Assembly (NCBI GenBank): GCA_028291055.1
Contig: JAQGIP010000048.1
Coordinates: 1 to 59,892 of the forward strand
Direction: 5' to 3'
Origin: Caulobacter sp.
GTDB taxonomy: Bacteria > Pseudomonadota > Alphaproteobacteria > Caulobacterales > Caulobacteraceae
Length of the DNA stretch: 59,892 nucleotides
This document shows positions 11,397-21,132 of the stretch, one piece after another (the first letter of the stretch is position 1; the number at the start of each line of letters is the position of its first letter). Both the position numbers and the translations under genes were made by a program. Under the pieces are notes generated by a model that worked only from the letters and a program-made list of their open reading frames with translations, did no database searches and was not told the origin of the DNA.

Positions 11397-13337
11397 TCAA
11401 TCGGGCGGATTGTTCTTGATGACGAAGGCCACCGAGGCCGCGAGCAGGGCCTGGCGGGTCGCCTCGCTCGACAGCCAGTGGTCCTCGCCGTCCAGGGTGA
11501 CGAAATCGACGGGCTTGCCGGCCCGCTTCAGCGCCGCCTCCATGGACTGGCTCTGGGCATAGAGCACCACCGTGTCGTCCTTGCCGTGGATCATCAGGAT
11601 GGGGGCGTCGGCCTGGGCCGCGTGGGCCTTGGGCGAGATATCGTCCAGCGTGGCTCCCGTTCCGATGTAGCGGCGCCAGAAGCGCGAGGAAGACCCCGTG
11701 TGATCGTCTCCCGTGTCGGTCTGATAGATTTGCAGCGCGCCCATGTCGGCCACGCCCGCATAGGAAACCGCGCACCGGTATAGCCCGTGCTGCAGGGTCA
11801 CCCCGGCCAGGGCCGCGTAGCCGCCGTAGCTGCCGCCGACGATACAGGCGCGCCTGGCGTCGACGATCCCCTGGCGGGCCAGTTCGGCCACCCCGTCGGA
11901 GATGTCGGTCTGCATCTTGCGCCCCCACTGGCCCAGGCCGGCCTGATACAGCGCGCCGCCGCCGCCGGTGGACCCCCGGAAGTTGGGCTGGAACACCGCA
12001 TAGCCGCGCGAGGCGAAGGCCTGGGCCCACCAGTCGAACACCGGGTCGTCATGTGTCCAGGGGCCGCCATGCGGCATCACCACCAGCGGCAGGTTTCTGG
12101 CTTCGCGCCCGGCCGGCAAGGTCAGCACTCCCCGCAGGGCCAGCCCGTCGGCGGCCTTGTAGTCGACCATCCTCACCGGCCCCACCTCGGCGTCGCGCAC
12201 GCCCGGATAGGCACGGCCCAGCACATCCGCCTTGCCGGTGGTGATATCCACCAGCCAGTAGGTGCCGGAATCGGCCCCGCCGCTGGTGAAGACGATCAGC
12301 CGGGTGAAGTCGGCGTTCCACGAAACAAGGTTCACCCACAGGTCGGGAAAGGCCTTGAGCGTCCCGCGCAGGCGCGCCGCATGCGCGGCGTCGAACATCC
12401 GCGGCGCCTGCGCGCCCTCCATCCGCACACCGTTCATCAGGCCCGTGCGCGGATCGAAATAGGCCCGCGCCGGATCTTCCCCCGCAAATAGCGGCTGCGC
12501 CTGGCCTCCCCGCTCGGGAAGTTCGAACCAGGACTCTCCGCCGTCGTCCCGGCTCGTGGCATAGACCAGCGTGCCCGGCGTTCGGCCCGGTCCCACGATA
12601 TAGGCTCCGTCCAGCGGTTCTCTCGATTGGGCGATCTGATCGCCGTCGCTCTTGCCGGCATAGAGCTTCCAGTCGCCGGAGCGTTCGGAATAGTCCTGGG
12701 TCGCGACCACCGCGCCATCAGGGCCCACCAGCCAGCCGCGATGGTGTCCGTCGTCGGCGCGCGGCGCCACCTGGCGGCCGGAGCCGGTTTCCAGATCCAC
12801 TTCGAACAGGTCCGGATGACCGCTGACCAGGTAACCGGTCCCGCCGCCGGTGACCGTCAGCCCGCCGAAATAGCCGTACCAGCGCCCGTCGCGCTGGCGC
12901 GCGCGATAGTAGCCCCACACACCGTTCTTCTGGTCGCTGTGATCGAACACGGCCTTGGCCCGATGCTTGGCCACATTGACCACCAGCACCTGGGCCACTT
13001 CCAGCCTGCCCCGGGTGAACGCCTGGCGATCGACGCCATAGGTCTTGGTGGTGACGACCAGCACGAAGTTGTCGCCCGCCCACATCAGCTCGCGCACCTT
13101 GACGTCGCCGGTGTCCAGGGTGACCAGGGCCTTGCCCGCCTCCACCACGACCAGCTGGCGCTTGCCCGCCACCAGGGCCACCAGGGCGTAGCGCTCGCCG
13201 GATGGGGAAAGCTGGAGTTCTTCGACGCCCGGCAGGCCGCCATAGGCCGCGAGGGGCGGAGGGGCGGCCGCTGCCTGACCCTCAAAGGCCCCGAGAGCCG
13301 CGAGCCAGATCGCGAGCGCTATCAGCAGACGATACAT
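11397..13337 (-). CDS. Exported S9 family peptidase, tandem paralogue
   Basis: A 646-residue paralogue of the gene at 9389-11314. It starts at 13337 with a signal peptide ([20 protein letters not shown]) and has the same two-domain layout. Catalytic residues are Ser in GGSYGGY, Asp in HGKDDTVV and His in GEDHWLS. The VVPIAQ after the Asp in the paralogue is VVLYAQ here, and the propeller halves have diverged more than the catalytic halves, suggesting altered specificity. The first bases of both leaders read GGGGAAGTTGGGGG. It is divergent from greA, whose ATG is about 180 bases away. Confidence 0.93.
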   Translation of the reverse strand: MYRLLIALAIWLAALGAFEGQAAAAPPPLAAYGGLPGVEELQLSPSGERYALVALVAGKRQLVVVEAGKALVTLDTGDVKVRELMWAGDNFVLVVTTKTYGVDRQAFTRGRLEVAQVLVVNVAKHRAKAVFDHSDQKNGVWGYYRARQRDGRWYGYFGGLTVTGGGTGYLVSGHPDLFEVDLETGSGRQVAPRADDGHHRGWLVGPDGAVVATQDYSERSGDWKLYAGKSDGDQIAQSREPLDGAYIVGPGRTPGTLVYATSRDDGGESWFELPERGGQAQPLFAGEDPARAYFDPRTGLMNGVRMEGAQAPRMFDAAHAARLRGTLKAFPDLWVNLVSWNADFTRLIVFTSGGADSGTYWLVDITTGKADVLGRAYPGVRDAEVGPVRMVDYKAADGLALRGVLTLPAGREARNLPLVVMPHGGPWTHDDPVFDWWAQAFASRGYAVFQPNFRGSTGGGGALYQAGLGQWGRKMQTDISDGVAELARQGIVDARRACIVGGSYGGYAALAGVTLQHGLYRCAVSYAGVADMGALQIYQTDTGDDHTGSSSRFWRRYIGTGATLDDISPKAHAAQADAPILMIHGKDDTVVLYAQSQSMEAALKRAGKPVDFVTLDGEDHWLSSEATRQALLAASVAFVIKNNPPD

Positions 13338-13514
13338 GCGAGCCCCCAACTTCCCCGCGAGAGACTTCACCCGGCCCGGGTTTCCGGTCAAGACGGCGCC
13401 GCATCGCAGCATGTGGGGTTGAAACCGGCGGCCCGCCGGACTAATCTTTCCGCCCCCGGCCGCCATGCCCGCGTCCGGAACTTCCTCCCCAGGGGCGACG
13501 AGCTAAACCCGCGT

Positions 13515-13988
13515 ATGGAAAAAGTTCCTATGACCGCCGAGGGTTATCACACCCTCGACGATGAACTGAAGCGTTTGAAAACCTTGGAGCGGCCCGCGGT
13601 CATCGCGGCCATCGCCGAGGCGCGCGCCCACGGCGATCTGTCCGAGAACGCCGAGTACCATGCCGCCAAAGAGCGTCAGGGCTGGATCGAGGGCCGCATC
13701 GCCGAGATCGAGGACAAGATGGCCCGCGCCCAGGTCATCGACGTATCGCGCCTGTCGGGCGCCCAGGTGAAGTTCGGGGCCACCGTCAGCGTGGTCGACG
13801 AGGACACCGAGGGTGAGGCCCGCTACCAGATCGTGGGCGACCACGAGGCGGACGTGAAGCTGGGCCGCATCTCGCTGTCGTCGCCGCTGTCGCGCGCGAT
13901 GATCGGCAAGGAGGTCGGCGACGTGGTCGAGGTCAACACCCCCGGCGGCGTGAAGGCCTACGAAATCCTCAAGGTCGAGTGGGTCTAG
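13515..13988 (+). CDS. greA: Transcription elongation factor GreA
   Basis: A 157-residue factor of standard length, starting [19 protein letters not shown]. The N-terminal coiled coil includes the acidic tip region [19 protein letters not shown], which enters the RNA polymerase secondary channel and stimulates cleavage of backtracked RNA. The C-terminal FKBP-like domain includes [22 protein letters not shown]. The ATG at 13515 matches the family N-terminus; the longer open frame upstream is the antisense shadow of the S9 peptidase. It is followed in the same direction by the ELM1-family gene 85 bases later. Confidence 0.97.
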   Translation: MEKVPMTAEGYHTLDDELKRLKTLERPAVIAAIAEARAHGDLSENAEYHAAKERQGWIEGRIAEIEDKMARAQVIDVSRLSGAQVKFGATVSVVDEDTEGEARYQIVGDHEADVKLGRISLSSPLSRAMIGKEVGDVVEVNTPGGVKAYEILKVEWV

Positions 13989-14073
13989 AAATAGGTCCGT
14001 CATAATCGGCAGGCATGGGTCGCCGCGTTCACCGCGCGGCTGAGAGTTCGCGCCTGCTTCGGGGGAAGCGCCT

Positions 14074-15087
14074 TTGCCGCCTGCCGCCGCCAAGCCCGTG
14101 CTGACGCCCCTGACGATCTGGGCGGTGTCGGACGGCCGCGCGGGTATCGAGGCCCAGGTGGTGGGCCTGGCCGAGGCGGTGAGCCGGCGGCGCAAGGCCG
14201 ACATCGTCGTGAAGCGCGTGACTTGGCGCGGCCAGGGCAGCCGCCTGCCCTGGTGGCTGATGCCGGCGCCGCGCCGCTGGCTCACGCCCGACAGCGACAT
14301 CGCCCCGCCCTGGCCCGACATCTGGATCGCCGCCGGCCGCGCCACCCTGCCGCTCAGCATGGCGGCGCGCCGCTGGTCGAAGGGGGCAACCTTCGTGGTC
14401 CAGATCCAGGACCCGCGCGCCCCGCCCGGCGCCTTCGACCTGATCATACCGCCGCGCCATGACCGGCTGTCGGGCGACAACGTCCTGCCCATCACCGGCT
14501 CGCCCCACCGGGTGACCGCCAAGCGGCTGGCCGCCGAATACAGGCGTTGGGCCGCCGAGATCGACGCCCTGCCCCGCCCGCGCGTGGCCGCCCTGATCGG
14601 CGGACGCTCCAAGGCCTTCGATCTTACCCCCGAACGCGCCGCAGGCATCGCCGCCGAACTCCAGCGGCCGCTGGAGGCCGAGGGCGGCTCGCTGCTGATG
14701 ACCTTCTCGCGCCGCACGCCGGACGCCGCCCGCGCCCTGCTGACCGCGCGCCTCAACCACCTGCCCGGCGCCATCTGGGACGGCGAGGGCGAGAACCCCT
14801 ACTTCGCCTTCCTGGCCGCCGCCGACTACATCGCAGTCACCGAGGACTCCACCAACATGGCCGCCGAGGCCGCCTCCACCGGCAAGCCCGTCTTCATCCT
14901 CAAGACCGAGGGCGAAAGCCTGAAGTTCCGCCTCTTCCACGATGAGCTTCAGGCCCACGGCGCCGCGCGTCCCTTCGCCGGCGTCTTCGAGGGCTGGAGC
15001 TATGAGCCGCTGAAGGAGACGGACCGGGCGGCGAAGGACATCCTGGCGCGGATCAAGGCGCGGGAAGAGTTGGCGGCGCGCGGCTGA
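14074..15087 (+). CDS. ELM1/GtrOC1-family (DUF1022) protein, GT-B-like
   Basis: A 337-residue member of the bacterial family related to plant mitochondrial fission protein ELM1. Recognisable segments are IWAVSDGRAGIEAQVVGLAE at the N-terminus, DIWIAAGRATLP, VVQIQDPRAPPGAFDLIIPP, and VTEDSTNMAAEAASTGKPVF near the C-terminus. These follow a GT-B glycosyltransferase-like layout. The start is a TTG at 14074 preceded by GGGGGAAG five bases upstream, the best ribosome-binding site in the area; a GTG at 14098 is the alternative. Its place before the nonulosonic-acid genes fits a role in envelope glycan biology, but this is inference. Confidence 0.85.
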   Translation: MPPAAAKPVLTPLTIWAVSDGRAGIEAQVVGLAEAVSRRRKADIVVKRVTWRGQGSRLPWWLMPAPRRWLTPDSDIAPPWPDIWIAAGRATLPLSMAARRWSKGATFVVQIQDPRAPPGAFDLIIPPRHDRLSGDNVLPITGSPHRVTAKRLAAEYRRWAAEIDALPRPRVAALIGGRSKAFDLTPERAAGIAAELQRPLEAEGGSLLMTFSRRTPDAARALLTARLNHLPGAIWDGEGENPYFAFLAAADYIAVTEDSTNMAAEAASTGKPVFILKTEGESLKFRLFHDELQAHGAARPFAGVFEGWSYEPLKETDRAAKDILARIKAREELAARG

Positions 15088-15131
15088 CCTTCAGGCGCTA
15101 CAGTGCGCCAACGAATCTCCGTCAGGCGCGC

Positions 15132-15851
15132 ATGATCCTCGCTATCGTCCAGGCCCGCATGAGTTCCTCCCGCCTGCCGGGCAAGGTGCTGATGCCGCTG
15201 GCCGGGGCGCCGATGCTGGTGCGTCAGCTGGAGCGGGTCGAACGCGCACGGCGCATCGACCGGCTGGTGGTGGCCACCAGCGACAACCCCAGCGACGACG
15301 TCATCGCCAAGACCGTGCGCCTCGAGGGCATCGACTGCTACCGGGGCCCCCTCGACGACGTCCAGGCCCGCTTCGTCGGCGCGCTGGACGCCTTCGGCCC
15401 CGCCGATCATGTGGTGCGGCTGACCGCCGACTGCCCCCTCATCGACCCCGCCGTCATCGACGAAACGATCGAGACCCACCTGCAAACCGGCGCCGACTAC
15501 ACGTCCAACACCCCCGATCACGGCGGCTACGCCAAGGGCCTCGACGTGGAGGTGATGACCGCCGCCGCCCTGCGCGCCGCCGCCCTGACGCCCAGCGGCC
15601 CCGAGGCCCGCGAGCACGTCACCTGGGACCTCTACCACCAGCCAGAGCGCTTCCAGGCCGCCTGGCTCTCCACCGGCTTTAAGGAATCCGAAGTCCGCTG
15701 GACCGTCGACCGCCCCGACGACTACGCCTTCGTCGCCACCATCTATGACCATCTCTATCGGATGAAGCCCGCCTTCACCTCCGACGACGTGCGCGCCTTC
15801 GTCCGCGCGCGGCCCGACCTGGCCACCTTTGGCGGGGACCGCAGGGCTTGA
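15132..15851 (+). CDS. Cytidylyltransferase, SpsF/PseF-like
   Basis: A 239-residue nucleotidyltransferase of the CMP-sugar synthetase fold. It opens MILAIVQARMSSSRLPGKVL (the nucleotide-binding loop), followed by VVATSDNPSDD, VVRLTADCPLIDP (metal/substrate site) and SEVRWTVDRPDDY. These are hallmarks of the SpsF family, which activates nonulosonic-acid-type sugars with CTP. Next to PseG- and PseI-type genes, the most likely product is CMP-pseudaminic acid or a related donor for flagellin glycosylation. The stop overlaps the TTG start of the next gene by three bases (TTGA), indicating translational coupling. Confidence 0.88.
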   Translation: MILAIVQARMSSSRLPGKVLMPLAGAPMLVRQLERVERARRIDRLVVATSDNPSDDVIAKTVRLEGIDCYRGPLDDVQARFVGALDAFGPADHVVRLTADCPLIDPAVIDETIETHLQTGADYTSNTPDHGGYAKGLDVEVMTAAALRAAALTPSGPEAREHVTWDLYHQPERFQAAWLSTGFKESEVRWTVDRPDDYAFVATIYDHLYRMKPAFTSDDVRAFVRARPDLATFGGDRRA

Positions 15852-16858
15852 GCGGACAGGACAGGCCCCGCATCGCCTTCGTCTGCGCCGCCGGCCCCGG
15901 CGTCGGCGGCGGCCATGTGATGCGCTGCGCCACCCTCGCCGCCGCGCTGGAGGACCAGGGCGCCGACTGCGCCTTCGTCGATCGGCCGGGGGTAGGCGAG
16001 GTGCTGGCCGCCTTCGCCCCCGGCCTGGGCCTGACCCGCGACGCCGACCCCGCCCACGCCCTGGTGTTCGACGACTACGCCCTGGAGGTCCACGACCACC
16101 TGAGCCAGGCCAAAGGCCGCCCGGTGCTGGTCATCGACGATATGGCCGACCGTTTCCTGGGCGCCGACATGGTCCTCGACGCGGGGCCCGCGCGGACGGC
16201 GGCGGACTATGCCGGCCTGATCGCGGACGGCACGCCCCTGCTGCTGGGGCCGATGAACGCCCCCGTGCGGCCGGAGTTCTTGGAGGCCCGCGACTTCACC
16301 CTGGCCCGGCGGCGGACCGATCCCTCCCCGCGCCGCATCCTGGTGGCGCTGGGCCTCGGCGACCTCAACGGCATCACCGAACGCGTCGTGCGCCGCCTGT
16401 TGCCGCTGGCAGGGGACGTGGCCATCGACGTCGTGCTGGGCGAGGGCGCGGCCAGCGAAGCCTGGCTCACCGAGGCCGCCGCCGACCATCCGAACCTGAA
16501 TCTGCACGTCAACGCCACCACCATGGCCGCCCTGACCGCCCAGGCCGACCTGGCGATCGGCGCCGGCGGGTCGTCGACCTGGGAGCGCTGCGTGCTGGGC
16601 CTGCCCTCGCTTCTACTGATCCTGGCCGCCAACCAGCGCCCGGCCGCCCGCCCCATGGCCGACCAGGGCGCGGCCATCGTGGTAGACGCGGAGTCCGAGA
16701 ACTTCGAGACCAGCCTGGACGTCGCCGTCGGCATGCTGCTGCGCGACGCCGCCCTTCGCCGCCGCCTGACCGAGGCCAGCGCCAAGGTCTGTGACGGCCG
16801 CGGCGCCGAGCGGGTCGCCGAAGCCTTCTTGCGATTGATCGCGGGGCGGGCTGGTTAA
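15848..16858 (+). CDS. pseG: UDP-2,4-diacetamido-2,4,6-trideoxy-beta-L-altropyranose hydrolase (PseG)
   Basis: A 336-residue GT-B-fold nucleotide-sugar hydrolase that releases UDP from the pseudaminic-acid precursor. The N-terminal loop GPGVGGGHVMRCATLAAALE carries the conserved Gly-rich/His motif. GAGGSSTWERCVLGLPSLLL at the C-terminal domain is the MurG-like nucleotide-binding segment typical of PseG. It starts with TTG inside the stop of the preceding cytidylyltransferase. The sugar produced is the substrate for the PseI-type synthase at 18226-19287. PseB, PseC and PseH are not in this window. Confidence 0.87.
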   Translation: MSGQDRPRIAFVCAAGPGVGGGHVMRCATLAAALEDQGADCAFVDRPGVGEVLAAFAPGLGLTRDADPAHALVFDDYALEVHDHLSQAKGRPVLVIDDMADRFLGADMVLDAGPARTAADYAGLIADGTPLLLGPMNAPVRPEFLEARDFTLARRRTDPSPRRILVALGLGDLNGITERVVRRLLPLAGDVAIDVVLGEGAASEAWLTEAAADHPNLNLHVNATTMAALTAQADLAIGAGGSSTWERCVLGLPSLLLILAANQRPAARPMADQGAAIVVDAESENFETSLDVAVGMLLRDAALRRRLTEASAKVCDGRGAERVAEAFLRLIAGRAG

Positions 16859-16892
16859 CGCTCCATTCGCCTGACCGGGCCACCATCCCTCC

Positions 16893-17540
16893 ATGCGCGC
16901 CCTGCCCGACATCCGAGGCCTGAAGTTTCCCGACGAGTTCGTCGTCCGCCACGCCTTCAAACGCGGCCTGATGGCGCGCACCGGCAAGGTGCTGGAACTC
17001 GGCTGTGGTGTCGGCAACAACCTTGCCCTCTATCGCGCCTACGGCTGGGCGGTGACCGGCATCGACTTCGATCCCCAGGCCCTGGACGACGCCCGCTGGA
17101 ACCTGGAAGCCGACGCCACCCTGATCCAGGCCGATCTGTCCGATGGATTGCCCGTGGTGGACGGGCCGTTTGACGCCGTGATCATCCCCAACCTGCTCTG
17201 CTACCTGACCCTCGCCCAGGCCGAGCGCGCCCTGAGCCAGTGCGCCGCCGTCCTCGCAACCGGCGCCGAGATCTTCGTGCGCACCCGCCTGCTCGACGAC
17301 TACCGCTATGGCCGCGGCGAGCAGACCGAGACCGACGGCTTCGTCCTCGACACCCCAGAGACCGGCGAGGCCGGCGCCTTCAACCGCTTCTACGCCGCCG
17401 AGGGTCTGGTCGATCTGCTGACCCGTACCCTCAAACTCGCCGACGTGACCCAATTGGCTGTCCGGTTCGACAACATCCAGGCGGGCCAGGCCGTGCCCAA
17501 CAACAGCGACCTCGTCGTCTGGGGCCGCGCGGGCGCGTGA
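16893..17540 (+). CDS. SAM-dependent methyltransferase
   Basis: A 215-residue class I methyltransferase. Motif I is VLELGCGVGNNLALY, the acidic end of beta-2 is GIDFDPQAL, and motif II/III regions are ATLIQADLSDG and FDAVIIPNLLCYLTL. It has no membrane segment. Located between pseG and the WbqC-like gene, it probably methylates a sugar or glycan intermediate, or a small metabolite. The last bases overlap the GTG of the WbqC gene (GTGA), so the two are translationally coupled. Confidence 0.87.
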   Translation: MRALPDIRGLKFPDEFVVRHAFKRGLMARTGKVLELGCGVGNNLALYRAYGWAVTGIDFDPQALDDARWNLEADATLIQADLSDGLPVVDGPFDAVIIPNLLCYLTLAQAERALSQCAAVLATGAEIFVRTRLLDDYRYGRGEQTETDGFVLDTPETGEAGAFNRFYAAEGLVDLLTRTLKLADVTQLAVRFDNIQAGQAVPNNSDLVVWGRAGA

Positions 17541-18229
17541 GCCGCACCGCCGCCATCATGCAGCCGACCTGGCTGCCCTACCTCGGCTATTTCCAGCTGA
17601 TCAGTGCCGCCGACGTCTTCGTCTTCCTCGACGACGTCCAGTTCGCCCGCAGGTCCTGGCAGCAGCGCAACCGCATCCTCACCTCCGTCGGCGAGGAGCA
17701 ACTTCTGACCGTGCCGGTGAAGAAGGCCGACCGCGATACGCTCATCGCCGAGATCGAGATCGACGACGGCCAGCCGTGGCGGCCCAAGCAGCTGAACGCC
17801 ATCCGCCACGCCTATGCGTCCCGGCCCCACTTCGCCGAGGGCTTCGCCTTCCTGGAAGAGCAGCTGGCGCGTGAGCCTAACGGCCGCTTGGCCGACCTGA
17901 CCTGTGGCCTGACGGAAGCCGCCGCCCGGCGCACGGGCCTGACGACGCCGTTCGTGCGGGCCGGGGCCTTGACGACCGAGGGCGCCCGCTCGGACCATCT
18001 GCTGGGTATCTGCCGGGCCATCGAGGCCGATGCCTACCTCTCGCCCACCGGATCGGCGGACTACATGGAAGAGGATGGCGTCTTCGCGGCGGCCGGCTTC
18101 CCGGTGCGGTTCAAACCCTTCGAACCGCGCGAATATCCGCAGGGCCGCGACGGCTTCACGCCCTACATGAGCTTCGTCGACGCGCTGATGAATGTCGGCT
18201 GGGAGGGGCTGAAGAGCCTCGTCGCCTAA
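17537..18229 (+). CDS. WbqC-like family protein
   Basis: A 230-residue protein with the WbqC family opening IMQPTWLPYLGYFQLISAAD, followed by VFLDDVQFARRSWQQRNRI, LLTVPVKK and a C-terminal GRDGFTPYMSFVDALMNVG. The family is found in O-antigen and flagellin-glycan clusters and its reaction is poorly characterised. The start is GTG at 17537, overlapping the stop of the methyltransferase; the longer upstream frame is a shadow. The stop overlaps the convergent pseI stop by four bases. Confidence 0.87.
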   Translation: MSRTAAIMQPTWLPYLGYFQLISAADVFVFLDDVQFARRSWQQRNRILTSVGEEQLLTVPVKKADRDTLIAEIEIDDGQPWRPKQLNAIRHAYASRPHFAEGFAFLEEQLAREPNGRLADLTCGLTEAAARRTGLTTPFVRAGALTTEGARSDHLLGICRAIEADAYLSPTGSADYMEEDGVFAAAGFPVRFKPFEPREYPQGRDGFTPYMSFVDALMNVGWEGLKSLVA

Positions 18230-19287
18230 CCCACCATCTCCCAATCCAAGGGCTCGCCCCGCGCCAGGTCGCGCGCGGCCACCCGCCCCAGCACCTTGTC
18301 CAGTTCACCGGGCGCCATGCCGTTGCCCGGGCGCACGGAGCGGACGTTGGCCTTGGTCAGGACCTCGCCGGTCTTCACATCCGCCGTCACATAAAGCGAA
18401 CGCCGGAACAGCAGCGAGCCGCGCTCGGAGCCCAGCACGTCGTAGTGGGCGCGGCCCAGCGCATGCCAAGCGGCCTTGCAGTCGGCGACGAGGGCGCTGA
18501 ACTCCGCCGGCTCCAGGCTGAAGGCGGCGTCGGGGCCGCCATCGGCGCGGGCCAGGGTGAAATGCTTCTCGATCACGCAGGCCCCCAGCGCCACCGCCGC
18601 CACCGAGGCCGCCGTGCCGGGGGTATGGTCGGACAGGCCGATGGGGCAGCCGAAGCGCGCCGCCATGTCGGGGATGGTGCGCACATTGGCGTCGTCCATC
18701 ACCGCTGGATAGCTGGAGGTGCAGTGGAGCAGCACCACGCCCGGAGCGCCGGCTTCCAGCGCCGCGTCCCGGGCGGCGGCCATCTCTGCTTGGTTGGCCA
18801 TGCCGGTGGAGATGATCAGCGGCTTGCCCCGCGCCGCCGCATAACGGATCAGCGGCAGGTCCACGGCCTCGAAGGAGGCGATCTTGTAGGCGGGGGCGCC
18901 CAGACCCGCCAGCAGGTCCACCGCCGTGTCGTCGAAGGGGCTGGAAAACAGCGTCACCCCCAGCTTTCGCGCCCGCTCGAACAGGGCGGCGTGCCATTCG
19001 AAGGGGGTGTGGGCCTCCTGGTAGAGCTCATGCAGGCTGCGCCCGTCCCACAGGCCGCCACGGATGCGGAACTCGGGCCGATCGACGTCGAGGGTGATGG
19101 TGTCGGCGGTATAGGTCTGGATCTTGATGGCGTCGCAGCCGGTGGCCGCCGCCGCGTCCACCATCACCAGGGCGCGGTCCAGGCTGCCGTTGTGGTTGCC
19201 CGACAACTCGCAGATCACATAGGGCTCATGCCCCGGGCCGATCTTGCGACCGGCGATTTCGATTTCGGGAAGAGGGCCGCTAGCCAT
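18226..19287 (-). CDS. pseI: Pseudaminic acid synthase (NeuB family)
   Basis: A 353-residue NeuB-family enzyme that condenses phosphoenolpyruvate with a 6-deoxy amino sugar. A TIM barrel is marked by ICELSGNHNGSLDRAL, AIKIQTYTADTITLD, FSSPFDDTAVDLL, YKIASFEAVDLPLI, ISTGMANQAEM, LLHCTSSYPA and GLSDHTPGT. A C-terminal antifreeze/SAF domain begins FRRSLYVTADVKTGEVLTK. The PYVICELSGNHNGS form and the Y-T-A-D-T segment favour pseudaminic over sialic acid synthase. It is convergent with the cytidylyltransferase-pseG-methyltransferase-wbqC operon. Confidence 0.9.
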   Translation of the reverse strand: MASGPLPEIEIAGRKIGPGHEPYVICELSGNHNGSLDRALVMVDAAAATGCDAIKIQTYTADTITLDVDRPEFRIRGGLWDGRSLHELYQEAHTPFEWHAALFERARKLGVTLFSSPFDDTAVDLLAGLGAPAYKIASFEAVDLPLIRYAAARGKPLIISTGMANQAEMAAARDAALEAGAPGVVLLHCTSSYPAVMDDANVRTIPDMAARFGCPIGLSDHTPGTAASVAAVALGACVIEKHFTLARADGGPDAAFSLEPAEFSALVADCKAAWHALGRAHYDVLGSERGSLLFRRSLYVTADVKTGEVLTKANVRSVRPGNGMAPGELDKVLGRVAARDLARGEPLDWEMVG

Positions 19288-19366
19288 GGAAAGGTCCGGT
19301 CGTATCCTGTGAGTCAGGCGATCAGCTTACGCCTCTCCCACGCGCGGAGAAGGCGGCGCAATGTAC

Positions 19367-21046
19367 TCACGACGCGGGCCTGACCTCCGCGGCGACGACT
19401 GCCGCGTCCAACGCGTCCAACGTTTGCTCACCGGCCATTTGCTTCCCGCCGATCACGAAGGCTGGCACGCCCTCGATGCGATCGAAGCGCGCAAAGAAAT
19501 AACTGCGCTCTATCAGGGCCTTCTGCTGTTCGGGGTTGGATACACAGGCGTCGAACTGTGTTTCGTCCATGCCTTCGGTCTTGGCGATGCGCAGTAGTAT
19601 CGGTCGGACATTGGACGCCGTTCCGTCGGCAAACATCTCCGGCAGGCCATGGTAGACGGCGTCCATCACCGCGAAATAGCGCTCCGGCCCAGCGCACCGG
19701 GCCAACAAAGCGCCCGCCCTCGCGACGTCCGGGTCTCCCGCCAAAGATTCCCGCAACACCAACCTCACCCTCCCGGTATCGATGTACTTGGCCTTGAAGG
19801 CAGGGAAGACGTCCTGTTCGAACCGCGCGCAATGAGGGCAGCCGAAGGACATATAAAGGAACACCGTGACCTTTGCGCTGGCCGCGCCCATTGGCACGTC
19901 GAAGATCTCTGCGGCGCGCCGGTCAGCGGCAATCTCCTCGGTCGTTGGCTGCCACTCTCGCCGGACGCGGGCGGCTTCTACGGCTTGAGCAGGCGTCATG
20001 ATAATCGTATCGCCACTTTGGGCCGAACTCGGGCCTAGAGGCCGGGGCGTTTCCGTAGTCGGTCGCCATGCGGCCACGGTGGCCTTAGCCGCCGGCAGCA
20101 GCGCTGGATCGACCGAGCGCGCGCTGTATTCGGCTCGCTGCATTATGTAGGCCTGAGGCTCCGCGCGCGCCGCCAAAGCGAGCCAAATGTAGGCTTGGGC
20201 TCTGTCTTCCGGGTAGTCGTGAAAGCCGAAACCCTGGTTGGCCCAGTCGCTGGAGGAATAGAGATAAGACAAGGCGCTTTGGGCTGGGACGTAGCCTTGG
20301 TCCGAAGCCTTCCGTAGCCAGATTTCCGCAAGCACATCGTCTTTCGGCATACCCTCGCCATCGAGGTAGAGCATGCCAAGGCGATACTGGCTGTAGCGCT
20401 GCCCCGCATCCGCCCACCGCCGATAGACGGCGGCGACCTGCAGGTACAGGTTGTTGGCAAGCGCATGATCTCGCGGAACGCCCTCACCTTCCTCGTACAT
20501 CGCCGCCAGCTGCCGCTTGGCTGTCAGATCGCCGCGCTCGGCGGCCAATTGGAAACCAGCGGCGGCCTTCTTGAATAACGCGACCGCCTGCATCGGATCG
20601 CGGCGAACTCCCACGCCGCTCACATAGAGTTCTCCCAGGTGCAGCTGAGCGTCGGCAACTCCGTCCGCGCCCAGCCCTCGGCTGGCTGCCCGGGCATACC
20701 AGAACGCTGCCTTGGCGGGGTCGGTCGGCAAGTTCAAGCCCAGTTCATAGCTTCTGCCGAGGGCGTACTCAGCTGAGGGAAGCCCGGCTGTCGCAGCCTT
20801 TCGGAGCAGGTCGAGGCCGCGCGCCGGATCGGCGGGAACGCCCTTTCCCGACAGGTAGAGCAATCCCAGCGATGCCTCGGCCCGAGAATCCCCATGTTCC
20901 GCAAGCGGTTCAAGCAGGCCCACCGCGTGGGCGACGTCACCCTTTTCGATAGCTGCGAGGGCGTCCTCGTATGGGCCGGCGGTGGCTGCTCCAAAAAGGG
21001 CGAGGCTTAGTAGCCAACCGAAGAGGAGGTGTCGCACGCAGGCCAT
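19367..21046 (-). CDS. Exported Sel1-repeat protein fused to a DsbA-like thioredoxin domain
   Basis: A 559-residue protein. The second ATG (21046) is preferred because AGGGGA sits at a proper distance; the ATG two codons earlier would abut it. A signal peptide (MACVRHLLFGWLLSLALFGA) is followed by a series of Sel1-like repeats (LLYLSGKGVPADPARGLDLL, then LGELYVSGVGVRRDPMQA and LGMLYLDGEGMPKDD). From about residue 375 comes a DsbA-type domain with active site CPHC (403-406) and cis-Pro in EGVPAFVIGG (Pro528). The combination suggests a periplasmic thiol oxidoreductase whose repeat region binds client proteins. It faces away from trxB, whose start is 86 bases upstream. Confidence 0.88.
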   Translation of the reverse strand: MACVRHLLFGWLLSLALFGAATAGPYEDALAAIEKGDVAHAVGLLEPLAEHGDSRAEASLGLLYLSGKGVPADPARGLDLLRKAATAGLPSAEYALGRSYELGLNLPTDPAKAAFWYARAASRGLGADGVADAQLHLGELYVSGVGVRRDPMQAVALFKKAAAGFQLAAERGDLTAKRQLAAMYEEGEGVPRDHALANNLYLQVAAVYRRWADAGQRYSQYRLGMLYLDGEGMPKDDVLAEIWLRKASDQGYVPAQSALSYLYSSSDWANQGFGFHDYPEDRAQAYIWLALAARAEPQAYIMQRAEYSARSVDPALLPAAKATVAAWRPTTETPRPLGPSSAQSGDTIIMTPAQAVEAARVRREWQPTTEEIAADRRAAEIFDVPMGAASAKVTVFLYMSFGCPHCARFEQDVFPAFKAKYIDTGRVRLVLRESLAGDPDVARAGALLARCAGPERYFAVMDAVYHGLPEMFADGTASNVRPILLRIAKTEGMDETQFDACVSNPEQQKALIERSYFFARFDRIEGVPAFVIGGKQMAGEQTLDALDAAVVAAEVRPAS

Positions 21047-21132
21047 TATCATTGTCCCCTAGCGGCGCTTCACCAGCGCGGCATCCCCAACCGGTCATAG
21101 CGCCGAAGAGGAATCGATCCTAGATAACGCTC

